13,063 nucleotides of DNA from positions 1 to 13,063 of the forward strand of contig CAJGDA010000034.1 of the NCBI GenBank assembly GCA_904501935.1, written 5' to 3'. The DNA is from an uncultured Methanobrevibacter sp. (GTDB lineage Archaea; Methanobacteriota; Methanobacteria; Methanobacteriales; Methanobacteriaceae). This document shows positions 6,550 through 13,063 of the stretch, in pieces; position 1 is the first letter of the stretch, and every line of letters begins with the position of its first letter. The position numbers and the translations under genes were made by a program. The notes under the pieces are model-generated. The model did no database searches. It saw only the letters and a list, made by a program, of their open reading frames with translations, and was not told the DNA's origin.

Positions 6550-6579
6550 AAAAAAAGTGTGAATGAAAAAATCATTCAC
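6550..6579 (-). terminator. Intrinsic-type terminator containing the stop codon of the transporter gene
   Basis: GTGAATGA (6559-6566) and TCATTCAC (6572-6579) form a perfect 8-bp stem with a 5-nt loop, followed on the minus strand by AC and T7 (6556-6550). The TGA stop (6574-6572) closes the 5' arm. Confidence 0.75.
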
Positions 6580-8026
6580 TTGAAGGTTTGAGTTTTGTCA
6601 GTACAAATGCAGATACCAATACTGCAATAATTATGACCAGGTCAATCATTATCTCAAAGCTTTTTGCGGTTGTAAACAATTGCACTATACCTACAATCCA
6701 CATTATTATGAGCACGACAGGGAGAAGGTATTTGATTACAAAAGTCCATGTTTTTCCAACTTTAAAGGTGGAATGCTCGTTTAATGCAGGCAAGAAGTGT
6801 TCTACACCATAGAACCATGCAAATATGATACATTGAATACCTATTAAAAGCAATATTCCGAACTGATTGACGAATGAATCGATGATTCCGACAAGATAGC
6901 TGCTAATACCGGTTGTTAAAATCAATGAAAATACGCATCCTATAACTGACAATATGGTTGCTGTTTTCTTACGGGACCATCCTAACTTATCAGCTGTTGA
7001 ACTTAACATCGGCTCGAAAAATCCGAGCGCTGAAGTAATTCCTGCAAACAGAATTGCCAAGAACAGCAGCGGAGCCAAAACACGTCCAATCGGACCCATA
7101 ATGTTGAAAATCATTGGGAATACGATAAATACCAGTCCTGTACCTTCAGTGATTAGCTGAACCATAGGTGTTCCATTGGTAAAGGACATGAATCCTAAAA
7201 TGGAAAATACACCAAATGCAGTACATATTTCAAACAAAGAGTTTGAACACACAACAATCAATACATTATCGATTAGTTTGGAGTTTTCAGGCAGGTAACT
7301 GGCATATGTAAGTGCAATGGCCTGACCCATACTCAATGAAAAGATGATTTGTGCAAATGCCGCAAGCCAAATGTCAATATTGAAAAGCATGCTCCAGTCA
7401 GGAGTCAGGAGCGTTGAAATTCCAATGCTTGCACCAGGCAGGGTCAATGAATAAATAATGATTATTGCCATTATGACAAAGAGTGAAGGAATAAGGATTT
7501 TGGAAACCTTACCGATACCCTTATCAACGTTTTTATGGGAAATGAACCATAGGATAACCCATAAAATCAAAACACCAACTGTTGTTGGAATCAGCAGGAA
7601 GCTTGCATTGGAAAGGTTGGAACTTCCACCGACAGTGTTGACGAAGTAAGCTGCCGTATCGGTTCCCCAATGGAATGTGAAGCTGCTTAACAGATATACC
7701 AAATCCCAGCTTAAAATTACCATATAATAAATTGTAACAATAAATACGAATAAAACCAGAATCCAAGCGATTATCTCAAACTCGGGTTTGATGTCTTTCA
7801 AGATTTTTGAAAAGGATTCCTTGAATGAGAATCCCACACCATATTCTAGAATTAAAAAAGGAATTCCCATTATAGCTATCGCAGTAAAGTAAGGAATGAA
7901 AAACGATCCCCCACCATTAGAATAAAGCACATAACTGAAACGCCAGATGTTACCGAGACCAACAGCCGCCCCAATCATAGCGAAAATAAAAGCTAAAGAT
8001 GAATCCCATTGTGCTTGTTGAGTCAT
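6572..8026 (-). CDS. Sodium-dependent transporter of the SNF/NSS family
   Basis: The product is 484 aa, matching the usual length of bacterial and archaeal members. The family signature is near the N-terminus: W7-x-S-S-L-A-F-I-F, then G19-A-A-V-G-L-G-N26-I-W-R-F, the unwound TM1 that binds sodium and substrate in LeuT. About 11-12 membrane helices follow, and the protein ends in a short charged tail. It should import an amino acid or related small molecule with sodium; the substrate is not readable. I chose the ATG at 8026 because family homology begins there. The longer open frame to 8233 would overlap the divergent gene. No RBS precedes it, and a TATA box centred 26 bp upstream predicts a leaderless mRNA. 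Confidence 0.88.
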   Translation of the reverse strand: MTQQAQWDSSLAFIFAMIGAAVGLGNIWRFSYVLYSNGGGSFFIPYFTAIAIMGIPFLILEYGVGFSFKESFSKILKDIKPEFEIIAWILVLFVFIVTIYYMVILSWDLVYLLSSFTFHWGTDTAAYFVNTVGGSSNLSNASFLLIPTTVGVLILWVILWFISHKNVDKGIGKVSKILIPSLFVIMAIIIIYSLTLPGASIGISTLLTPDWSMLFNIDIWLAAFAQIIFSLSMGQAIALTYASYLPENSKLIDNVLIVVCSNSLFEICTAFGVFSILGFMSFTNGTPMVQLITEGTGLVFIVFPMIFNIMGPIGRVLAPLLFLAILFAGITSALGFFEPMLSSTADKLGWSRKKTATILSVIGCVFSLILTTGISSYLVGIIDSFVNQFGILLLIGIQCIIFAWFYGVEHFLPALNEHSTFKVGKTWTFVIKYLLPVVLIIMWIVGIVQLFTTAKSFEIMIDLVIIIAVLVSAFVLTKLKPSSE

Positions 8027-8047
8027 AATAATACTTTTGTAAAAATG

Positions 8048-8056
8048 TATATAATA
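8048..8056. promoter_or_regulatory. Shared TATA box of two divergent, apparently leaderless genes
   Basis: TATATAATA reads TATTATATA on the other strand. Its centre (8052) is 26 bp from the A of the 8078 ATG and 26 bp from the A of the 8026 ATG. Archaeal initiation falls about 25 bp from the TATA centre, so both transcripts would begin at or next to their start codons. Neither gene has an RBS. Confidence 0.6.
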
Positions 8057-8077
8057 ACTTTTACATATTAAATTGTA

Positions 8078-8455
8078 ATGAATGTTTTTGACAGATTTTT
8101 GATGGGAGATACTGCAGGCATAAACTGGTGCTTTGAAAACCGGCATTTCATAGAGCGTCTGCAGGACAATGGAATATCCAGACAATATGTCATGGATTGC
8201 ATTATGAACGAAGAGCCGCTCAGCTGGGAGCATATTGAAGGCAATACGTATGCTGCCGTGTTTGAAGCGCCCAAAAATAAGGATTATAAAGAAATCAGGG
8301 TTTTGATGGCTTGCAGCGGAAACTCAATTGACCTTATAACTATCATGAGAAACAATGAAACAACAACCAATCGCCAAAAAAGGCAATTTCAGTCTGAAAA
8401 AACAAAAAATTTAGAAAAAAAGAGATTAAAAGCCTTGTCAAAAAGAAAATGGTAA
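8078..8455 (+). CDS. DUF4258-like protein with basic tail
   Basis: The product is 125 aa. Residues about 20-90 fit the DUF4258 pattern: R22-H23-F-I-E-R-L-Q-D-N-G-I-S, then a helix, a small Gly turn (EGNTYAAVF), and beta strands IRVLMACSGNSIDLITIM. DUF4258 proteins are small and of unclear function; some have been compared to RelE/BrnT-like toxins. No antitoxin-like partner is adjacent, so I do not call it a toxin. Residues about 96-125 are a lysine/arginine/glutamine-rich tail that could contact nucleic acid. The ATG is 26 bp from the shared TATA box, with no RBS, so probable leaderless translation. The gene ends in a palindrome shared with the convergent gene. Confidence 0.72.
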   Translation: MNVFDRFLMGDTAGINWCFENRHFIERLQDNGISRQYVMDCIMNEEPLSWEHIEGNTYAAVFEAPKNKDYKEIRVLMACSGNSIDLITIMRNNETTTNRQKRQFQSEKTKNLEKKRLKALSKRKW

Positions 8456-8475
8456 GCGATAATAATTATCGCTTA
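8453..8475. terminator. Perfect palindrome joining two convergent stop codons
   Basis: TAAGCGATAAT (8453-8463), A, ATTATCGCTTA (8465-8475) is an 11-bp inverted repeat. Its first three bases are the TAA of the 8078 gene and its last three are the TAA of the opposing 8473 gene. The minus-strand flank (CCATTTTCTTTTTG) is T-rich; the + flank (AAAATTTATT) is weakly so. It is a likely bidirectional terminator. Confidence 0.7.
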
Positions 8476-10812
8476 AAATTTATTGAAGTTTACGTAGTTT
8501 GTCAAACCCCATCTGAATAATATTACACCAGTTGCCCCACCATTTGAAGCTGAAATACCATCATTCAGCAATTCAGAAGCAGGCAAGCTAGTTGGATTTG
8601 AATCGGACCTATAGGATTGCAAACCGACCCAGACTTCAGCGCCGCTGGATTGTTTGACAAAAGTCTCAGTTGTCTTTTTAATCCAGGAAGTGCCTTGATT
8701 ATAATTTCCTTTGTAAATCATCGGGACAATCGCATCAAGATATTTTGTCAGTGTTGGGATATCCTGTCCGTAATAATATACGTCTGAAGACGGTTCAGGC
8801 ATGATTGCAGCTGAAACTATCAACTTAGGATTGATGCTATGGAGCTCCTTACATACTTGTTGTGTGAAGTAATTGATAGCATCTGTAGATTTAGCATACT
8901 TATATGCAGTTCCAGGATACCTTAAATAATCCATATGAATTCCGCTGACTCCTTTAATATTGGCATAGCTTTTAGCCTCGCTGATTTTGGAATTAATTAA
9001 ATTATAATCAATTTGTCCATTTTTAACAGGATTCAACCACTCACCATCGTAAAATACTTGCATCCAAATATGGACATTGATGCCTTTGCTGTTTGCACTT
9101 TTAATAAAGCTTTCAACACCGGATTTTCCATATAACTCTACTGCTTTGAAGTTTAGGAAAATATGTTTTGTGCCGTAATTCTTAAGTGTATCAAGATTTA
9201 CGCTTTTCATATCACGGCCAAAAAGCCAAAATCCATCGTTTGGAGTATTTTTAGCTGACTGAACTTTAAATGAAAATGTTTTGGAAACGCTTTCATAATA
9301 GCTATTTCCTGAAGCAGAAACCTTCATGCTATAAGATCCAGGATTCAGGTTAATGTCTAAGGTTGCAATACCATTGTTATCGGTTTTTTTATCATAAGTC
9401 TTTCCATTTATTGTGAATTTGACTGCGAAACCCTTAAATAAGGTTCCTCTTGCATTAGTCAATTTGACTTTAAACTGACCTGGAGTATTAGCCTTATAAT
9501 CACCTGTGCTTACACCAGTTATTACCATAGGCATTTTAGCCAATACAGTTATTTTAGATGATACACTAGCCTTATTGACATTCTTTTCACCTGCATAGGA
9601 AACAACAATAGGGTAATTGCCTTTATACAAACCTATATCCAAGCTAGCAACACCTTTGGAATCGGTGGTTTTGGAATAAGTCTTACCGTTAATAGTAAAA
9701 TCAACAGTACGACCAGCCAAAGGAAGACCATCAACAGTCAAGGTTGCAGTGAAAGTATTCTTAAAGTTGACATATGCAGTGTATTCCGGAGCAACAATCT
9801 TGGAAGTCTTGGTTGAAACTACAAGAATTGATGATGATACACTAGCCTTATTGATATTCTTTTCACCTGCATAGGAAACTACAATAGGATAACTGCCTTT
9901 CTTCAAACCAATATCCAAACCTGCAACACCCTTGGAATTAGTAGTCTTGGAATAAGTCTTACCATTAACGGTAAAGTCAACAGTACGACCAGCCAAAGGA
10001 AGACCATCAACAGTCAAAGTAGCATAAAAAACATTACCAGTTGAATAAGCAACCAAAGGATCAGCAACAATCTTGGAAGCCTTAGAATTAATCACAAGAA
10101 TTGATGATGATACACTGGATTTCTCAATATTGGTTTCACCAGCATAGGAAACTACAATAGGATAATTACCTTTCCACAAACCAATATCCAAACCTGCAAC
10201 ACCCTTGGAATTAGTAGTCTTGGAATAAGTCTTACCATTAATAGTAAAATCAACAGTACGACCAGCCAAAGGAAGACCATCAACAGTCAAAGTAGCATAA
10301 AAAACATTACCAGTTGAATAAGCAACCAAAGGATCAGCAACTATATTGGAAGTTTTATTTGTAATGACAAGTATCTTTGATGAGCCTGTTATCGGATTGA
10401 ATCCTTCTTCGCTAAAAGAGTACTTGACATCATATGTTCCTTTAGCTACATTCAATTTCAATGCAGCATTACCATCATTATTTGTTAATGCATCTACTGT
10501 CTTACCATTAAATGTAAATTTGACAGTTTTATCAGCCAGTGGAGACTTATTGTCGTCCAACAATTTTACATTAAAATTATCACCTTTCATGTAAGTGGTT
10601 TTGCTAACCTTACCAAAAGATGCATCTTCATTTTCTACAGCCGAAGCGGCTAAATCATCATTGGCCGCATCTAAGCTGGCAAGCGTGTCCTGATTGACAT
10701 CACTCAATACTGCATTATCATCCGTTGCATTTGTGCTTTCAGCACTGACAGCCGATATTGTCAAAGCAACAGTCAAAAGGATGATAATGAGTGTTAAATA
10801 TTTAAAATTTAT
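8473..10812 (-). CDS. Secreted Ig-repeat protein with C-terminal glycoside-hydrolase-like barrel
   Basis: The product is 779 aa from the proposed AUA start. A signal peptide (about 1-26, ending SAVSA) is followed by a short acidic segment, then five Ig-like repeats of about 90 residues. The middle three share GLPLAGRTVDFTINGKTYSK. The C-terminal 255 residues begin DGFWLFGRDM and resemble a TIM-barrel of the GH-like DUF4015/GHL type: HIFLNFKAVELYG, VHIWMQVFYDGEW, GIHMDYLRYPG (Asp of the predicted catalytic loop), VSAAIMPEP and AIVPMIYKG. It may cleave a cell-wall or host glycan; the substrate is unknown. It is third in the ftsY operon with a GGGGTGAT RBS. No ATG, GTG or TTG lies at the right distance. 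The first TTG (10776) lacks an RBS and truncates the signal peptide. Confidence 0.82.
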   Translation of the reverse strand: MNFKYLTLIIILLTVALTISAVSAESTNATDDNAVLSDVNQDTLASLDAANDDLAASAVENEDASFGKVSKTTYMKGDNFNVKLLDDNKSPLADKTVKFTFNGKTVDALTNNDGNAALKLNVAKGTYDVKYSFSEEGFNPITGSSKILVITNKTSNIVADPLVAYSTGNVFYATLTVDGLPLAGRTVDFTINGKTYSKTTNSKGVAGLDIGLWKGNYPIVVSYAGETNIEKSSVSSSILVINSKASKIVADPLVAYSTGNVFYATLTVDGLPLAGRTVDFTVNGKTYSKTTNSKGVAGLDIGLKKGSYPIVVSYAGEKNINKASVSSSILVVSTKTSKIVAPEYTAYVNFKNTFTATLTVDGLPLAGRTVDFTINGKTYSKTTDSKGVASLDIGLYKGNYPIVVSYAGEKNVNKASVSSKITVLAKMPMVITGVSTGDYKANTPGQFKVKLTNARGTLFKGFAVKFTINGKTYDKKTDNNGIATLDINLNPGSYSMKVSASGNSYYESVSKTFSFKVQSAKNTPNDGFWLFGRDMKSVNLDTLKNYGTKHIFLNFKAVELYGKSGVESFIKSANSKGINVHIWMQVFYDGEWLNPVKNGQIDYNLINSKISEAKSYANIKGVSGIHMDYLRYPGTAYKYAKSTDAINYFTQQVCKELHSINPKLIVSAAIMPEPSSDVYYYGQDIPTLTKYLDAIVPMIYKGNYNQGTSWIKKTTETFVKQSSGAEVWVGLQSYRSDSNPTSLPASELLNDGISASNGGATGVILFRWGLTNYVNFNKF
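9526..10350 (-). repeat. Three long in-frame Ig-domain DNA repeats of about 273-276 bp
   Basis: The marker CAGTACGACCAGCC begins at 9705, 9981 and 10254 (276 and 273 bp apart). Units 1 and 2 (about 9800-10350) are nearly identical over long stretches: the marker and the following 80 bases up to the GGATCAGCAAC segment match. Unit 3 differs in its far third. Outer boundaries are approximate. More divergent Ig units flank on both sides. Confidence 0.75.
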
Positions 10813-10823
10813 TTTATCACCCC
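10810..10823 (-). promoter_or_regulatory. RBS GGGGTGAT and adjacent AUA start codon
   Basis: GGGGTGAT (10823-10816) overlaps the TGA stop of the CapA-like gene. Three bases later comes ATA (10812-10810), in frame with a complete signal peptide. Other genes here have their start 3-4 bases after the same GGTGAT (4541 gene: 3; 518 gene: 4). An ATG changed to ATA by mutation or sequencing error fits as well. Confidence 0.5.
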
Positions 10824-11893
10824 GTTAGATTGAAAGTTAATTTACCTGTACCGTTAGTAATTTCTAATTCATCGCTTTTAGGATCAAGCCCATTCAAGAA
10901 TTCATTAGCGCTATCCTGATCCATATACTGCGGCAGGTAATTAGATAAGTAAACTGGATAAACTGTACATTGTCCAGTGTCGCCTATTAAATCAATTTGT
11001 ACAAAATAATCATATAAAGTTTCCGGTCTTTGCAAATCAAAAATGAAGTCACCCAAACTGTAGAAAATCGGTTTTCCTTTATACATTTCAATTCCTTGAG
11101 CTACGTGAGGGTGGTTTCCTACAACAACATCAGCACCGTAATCAATCAGTTCATGAGCAATGCGCTGTTGGTCTTCATTTGGAGAGTGGGAATATTCATT
11201 TCCAAAGTGCAGGTAAGCAACAACCATATCGGAATCATTGTGCTCGCTGATTTGCTTTTGAGCGTCTTCGGAGTCATATGCGGAATAGCCCGGTGAGGAT
11301 CCGTTTGCATAAGGCAACATCTCATAAGGATATTCGGCAAAATTATTTGAATCCATATAATTCAATATTGTTATATTTCTGCCTTTGATTTCTTTGGTTA
11401 CAGCCTGATGCGCTTCATCTTCCGTATTTCCAGCACCCATAGGAGTTATTCCTGCTTCTTTAAGATGATGAATTGTATCATTCATGCCCACAATACCATA
11501 ATCTGTAGCATGATTGTTTGCAAGAGCTGCTACAGTATTGTTGTTTGCGCGTGCAAGAGGAACATAACTAGGGTCACATTTAAACGGAACATCGCTTTTT
11601 ACCGCAACTTCTGCTGTAGTGGCGGCATTTTCAAAGTTAATCAAAAGCAAATCGACATTAGAGGTTACATTGCTAACGCCGGCAAATGGGGAACTGTCAA
11701 AGCTTAAGACCCCCGGCATATTACGTGCAAACATCACATCACCAACAACAGCCATGGAAACGTTTTCCCTAGATGACATGTCGTCCTTAACTAGGATATT
11801 GTTCCCGCCCATTAAAACTGTTGCTGTAGTGGCTACTAAAATTAAAATGGCCAAAAGCATGATCAATGCTAATATAACCCCTCTAATTCTCAT
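10817..11893 (-). CDS. CapA-like metallophosphatase (PGA_cap family), membrane-anchored
   Basis: The product is 358 aa. Residues 6-28 are an N-terminal anchor. The catalytic domain carries the family motifs: V50-G-D52-V-M-F-A-R57, N86-F-E88-N (NLE in most members), A125-N-N-H128-A-T-D131-Y-G133, H229-F-G-N-E-Y234 (usually HWGxEY), V256-V-V-G-N-H261-P-H263 and Y278-S-L-G-D282-F-I-F-D286 (usually GN). Family members are calcineurin-like metal-binding proteins associated with poly-gamma-glutamate capsules. No pgsB/capB or capC homologue is in this window, so the substrate is open. About nine NxS/T sequons support an outside location. The ATG at 11893 has a GAGGAAT RBS and lies 3 bp after ftsY, so it is operonic with it. 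Confidence 0.87.
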   Translation of the reverse strand: MRIRGVILALIMLLAILILVATTATVLMGGNNILVKDDMSSRENVSMAVVGDVMFARNMPGVLSFDSSPFAGVSNVTSNVDLLLINFENAATTAEVAVKSDVPFKCDPSYVPLARANNNTVAALANNHATDYGIVGMNDTIHHLKEAGITPMGAGNTEDEAHQAVTKEIKGRNITILNYMDSNNFAEYPYEMLPYANGSSPGYSAYDSEDAQKQISEHNDSDMVVAYLHFGNEYSHSPNEDQQRIAHELIDYGADVVVGNHPHVAQGIEMYKGKPIFYSLGDFIFDLQRPETLYDYFVQIDLIGDTGQCTVYPVYLSNYLPQYMDQDSANEFLNGLDPKSDELEITNGTGKLTFNLTG

Positions 11894-11896
11894 AAG

Positions 11897-13063
11897 TTAT
11901 TCCTCTACGATTACGGCTTCTTCATCTTCACTAAATAATTGATCCAACATCCATTCAGCATCATATTCCATGATATCGTCATATCCTTGGCCCATACCTA
12001 AAAACATGATCGGCTTTTTGATTACATAACCTATTGAAAGTGATGCACCGCCTTTGCTGTCTGCATCGGCCTTGGTTAAAATTACGCCGTCAATGTCAAT
12101 GGCTTCATTGAACTTCTTAGCCTGTTCGGTTGCATCATTGCCTGTCAATGCATCACCGACAAATATGACCAAGTCAGGATTTGAAACTCTTTTGATTTTC
12201 TTCATTTCATCCATAAGATTTGTATTGGTTTGCATTCTTCCTGCAGTATCGATTAAAACCAATTCTTTTCCTTGAGCTTTTGCATGTTCAACGGCGTCAA
12301 ATGCAACAGCTGCAGGATCTGAACCTTTTTGGTGCTTGATGATTTTAACACCAACATTGTCAGCATGATAAGTAACTTGTTCGATAGCTCCAGCTCTGAA
12401 TGTATCTGAAGCGGCAATTACAGGAGTATAACCTTTTTTAAGATAATAGTTTGCCAATTTACCGATAGTTGTTGTTTTTCCAGTACCGTTGATTCCTACA
12501 AACATCACTACCAACGGCTCGCCCATAGCCTTTTTCTCTTCAATCATTTCAGTCATTGATTTTCCAGGAATATCAATTATTTCGGCTACTGCATTTCTAA
12601 GCGCAAGGTAAGTGTATTCGGTAATGTCATTGCTTCTTTTGATTTTCTTACCTACCAAATCATCTTTTACATTTTCAACAACTTCTGTTGCAACTTCCAT
12701 TGCAACATCTCCCTGTAAAAGCTCCATTTCAAGTTCAAATAAAATATCTTCAACGTGATCTTCTGTGATTGTTTTTTCACGAACAAAGGAAAAGATTCCA
12801 CCTTTAGCTTCGCCATCTGCAGAAACATCTTCTTTATCTTTGCTTCTGCTCCAGAAGTGAGACTTTTTCTCTTCATCCTCACCTTCTTTTTCAGAAACTT
12901 CCTCCTCTACTTCATCATCAGACTTGTCTTTGCTTCTGCTCCAAAAGTGAGATTTCTTCTCTTCATCCTCACCTTCTTTTTCAGAAACTTCTTCCTCTAC
13001 TTCATCATCAGACTTGTCTTTGCTTCTGCTCCAGAAATGAGATTTCTTCTCCTCTTTAACCTC
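11897..13063 (-). CDS. ftsY: Signal recognition particle receptor FtsY (5' end outside window)
   Basis: The frame is open from the stop at 11899-11897 to the window edge at 13063 with no stop (389 codons), so the gene begins beyond the window. The NG GTPase domain has all motifs: G1 GINGTGKTTT (12496-12467), DTFRAGA, G3 DTAGR and G4 TKAD, then the KGGASLSIGYVIKKPIMFLG closing segment. FtsY binds SRP54 at the membrane and hands ribosome-nascent chains to the Sec translocon. Upstream of the N domain (start about VREKTITEDHVEDILFELEM) is an acidic region with a 30-residue tandem repeat, three copies in the window. It heads an apparent operon with the CapA-like and Ig/GH genes. The acidic tail EDEEAVIVEE is a little longer than usual. 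Confidence 0.95.
   Translation of the reverse strand, partial: EVKEEKKSHFWSRSKDKSDDEVEEEVSEKEGEDEEKKSHFWSRSKDKSDDEVEEEVSEKEGEDEEKKSHFWSRSKDKEDVSADGEAKGGIFSFVREKTITEDHVEDILFELEMELLQGDVAMEVATEVVENVKDDLVGKKIKRSNDITEYTYLALRNAVAEIIDIPGKSMTEMIEEKKAMGEPLVVMFVGINGTGKTTTIGKLANYYLKKGYTPVIAASDTFRAGAIEQVTYHADNVGVKIIKHQKGSDPAAVAFDAVEHAKAQGKELVLIDTAGRMQTNTNLMDEMKKIKRVSNPDLVIFVGDALTGNDATEQAKKFNEAIDIDGVILTKADADSKGGASLSIGYVIKKPIMFLGMGQGYDDIMEYDAEWMLDQLFSEDEEAVIVEE
12836..13058 (-). repeat. 90-bp tandem repeat in the FtsY acidic region
   Basis: TGCTTCTGCTCCA recurs at 12841, 12931 and 13021, exactly 90 bp apart, with few differences. Each unit encodes KKSHFWSRSKDK followed by an acidic DDEVEEEVSEKEGEDEE stretch (30 aa); the last unit before the N domain is shortened. 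More copies may lie outside the window. Confidence 0.85.

Noticed and set aside
8027..8233. N-terminal extension of the transporter open frame
   Set aside because: The family signature starts just after the ATG at 8026, the extension overlaps the divergent 8078 gene, and the shared promoter lies inside it.
8078..8455. Toxin of a toxin-antitoxin pair
   Set aside because: DUF4258 similarity alone is not enough and there is no adjacent small DNA-binding antitoxin gene.
12836..13063. Possible CRISPR-like array from regular 90-bp spacing
   Set aside because: The whole unit is repeated with no unique spacers, and it is in frame within ftsY.

Overview
The window looks like chromosomal DNA of a methanogenic archaeon of the Methanobacteriales, most likely a Methanobrevibacter-type host-associated species. 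The evidence is an AT-rich genome with archaeal TATA boxes (CTTTATATA, TATATAAA), ribosome binding sites of the GGTGAT/GGAGG type, an archaeal SRP receptor FtsY with a long acidic N-terminal region, many secreted proteins rich in N-glycosylation sequons (NxS/T), and Ig-like-repeat 'adhesin-like' architecture. No transposon, phage, CRISPR, rRNA or tRNA gene is visible. The genus is inferred from style, not from a database match.

Layout. (1) 54-518 (-): a small secreted or anchored sequon-rich protein. (2) 844-2692 (-): a two-gene unit of zinc-ribbon proteins. The first gene encodes zinc ribbon, membrane span, EF-hand pair, zinc ribbon; the second encodes a soluble protein with five zinc ribbons. 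(3) 2926-5086: three small envelope proteins, one on + and two on -, each with one N-terminal membrane segment or signal peptide. Two of them appear distantly related. (4) 5280-5387 (+): a candidate structured small RNA with its own TATA box, a 17-bp UUCG-capped hairpin and a T8 end. (5) 5448-6371 (+): a CPBP-type membrane protease coupled to a small TM2-like membrane protein. (6) 6572-8026 (-) and 8078-8455 (+): a sodium/neurotransmitter-symporter-family transporter and a DUF4258-like protein, divergently transcribed from what looks like one symmetric TATA box, both apparently leaderless. (7) 8473-13063 (-): an apparent operon running ftsY (5' end outside the window), a CapA-like metallophosphatase, then an Ig-repeat protein with a C-terminal glycoside-hydrolase-like barrel. 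The last gene's best start is an AUA codon placed three bases after a perfect RBS.

How the genes fit together. Most products act at or beyond the membrane: FtsY brings ribosomes to the translocon, and CapA-like, Ig/GH-like, sequon-rich and anchored proteins are its likely clients. One theme runs through the region: six genes end in a hairpin that contains the stop codon itself, mostly followed by a U-tract. This is unlike the plain oligo-T terminators usually described for archaea.

Best candidates for something undescribed: the 5280-5387 RNA, the stop-codon-embedded terminators, the AUA start, the symmetric leaderless promoter, and the zinc-ribbon/EF-hand pair.
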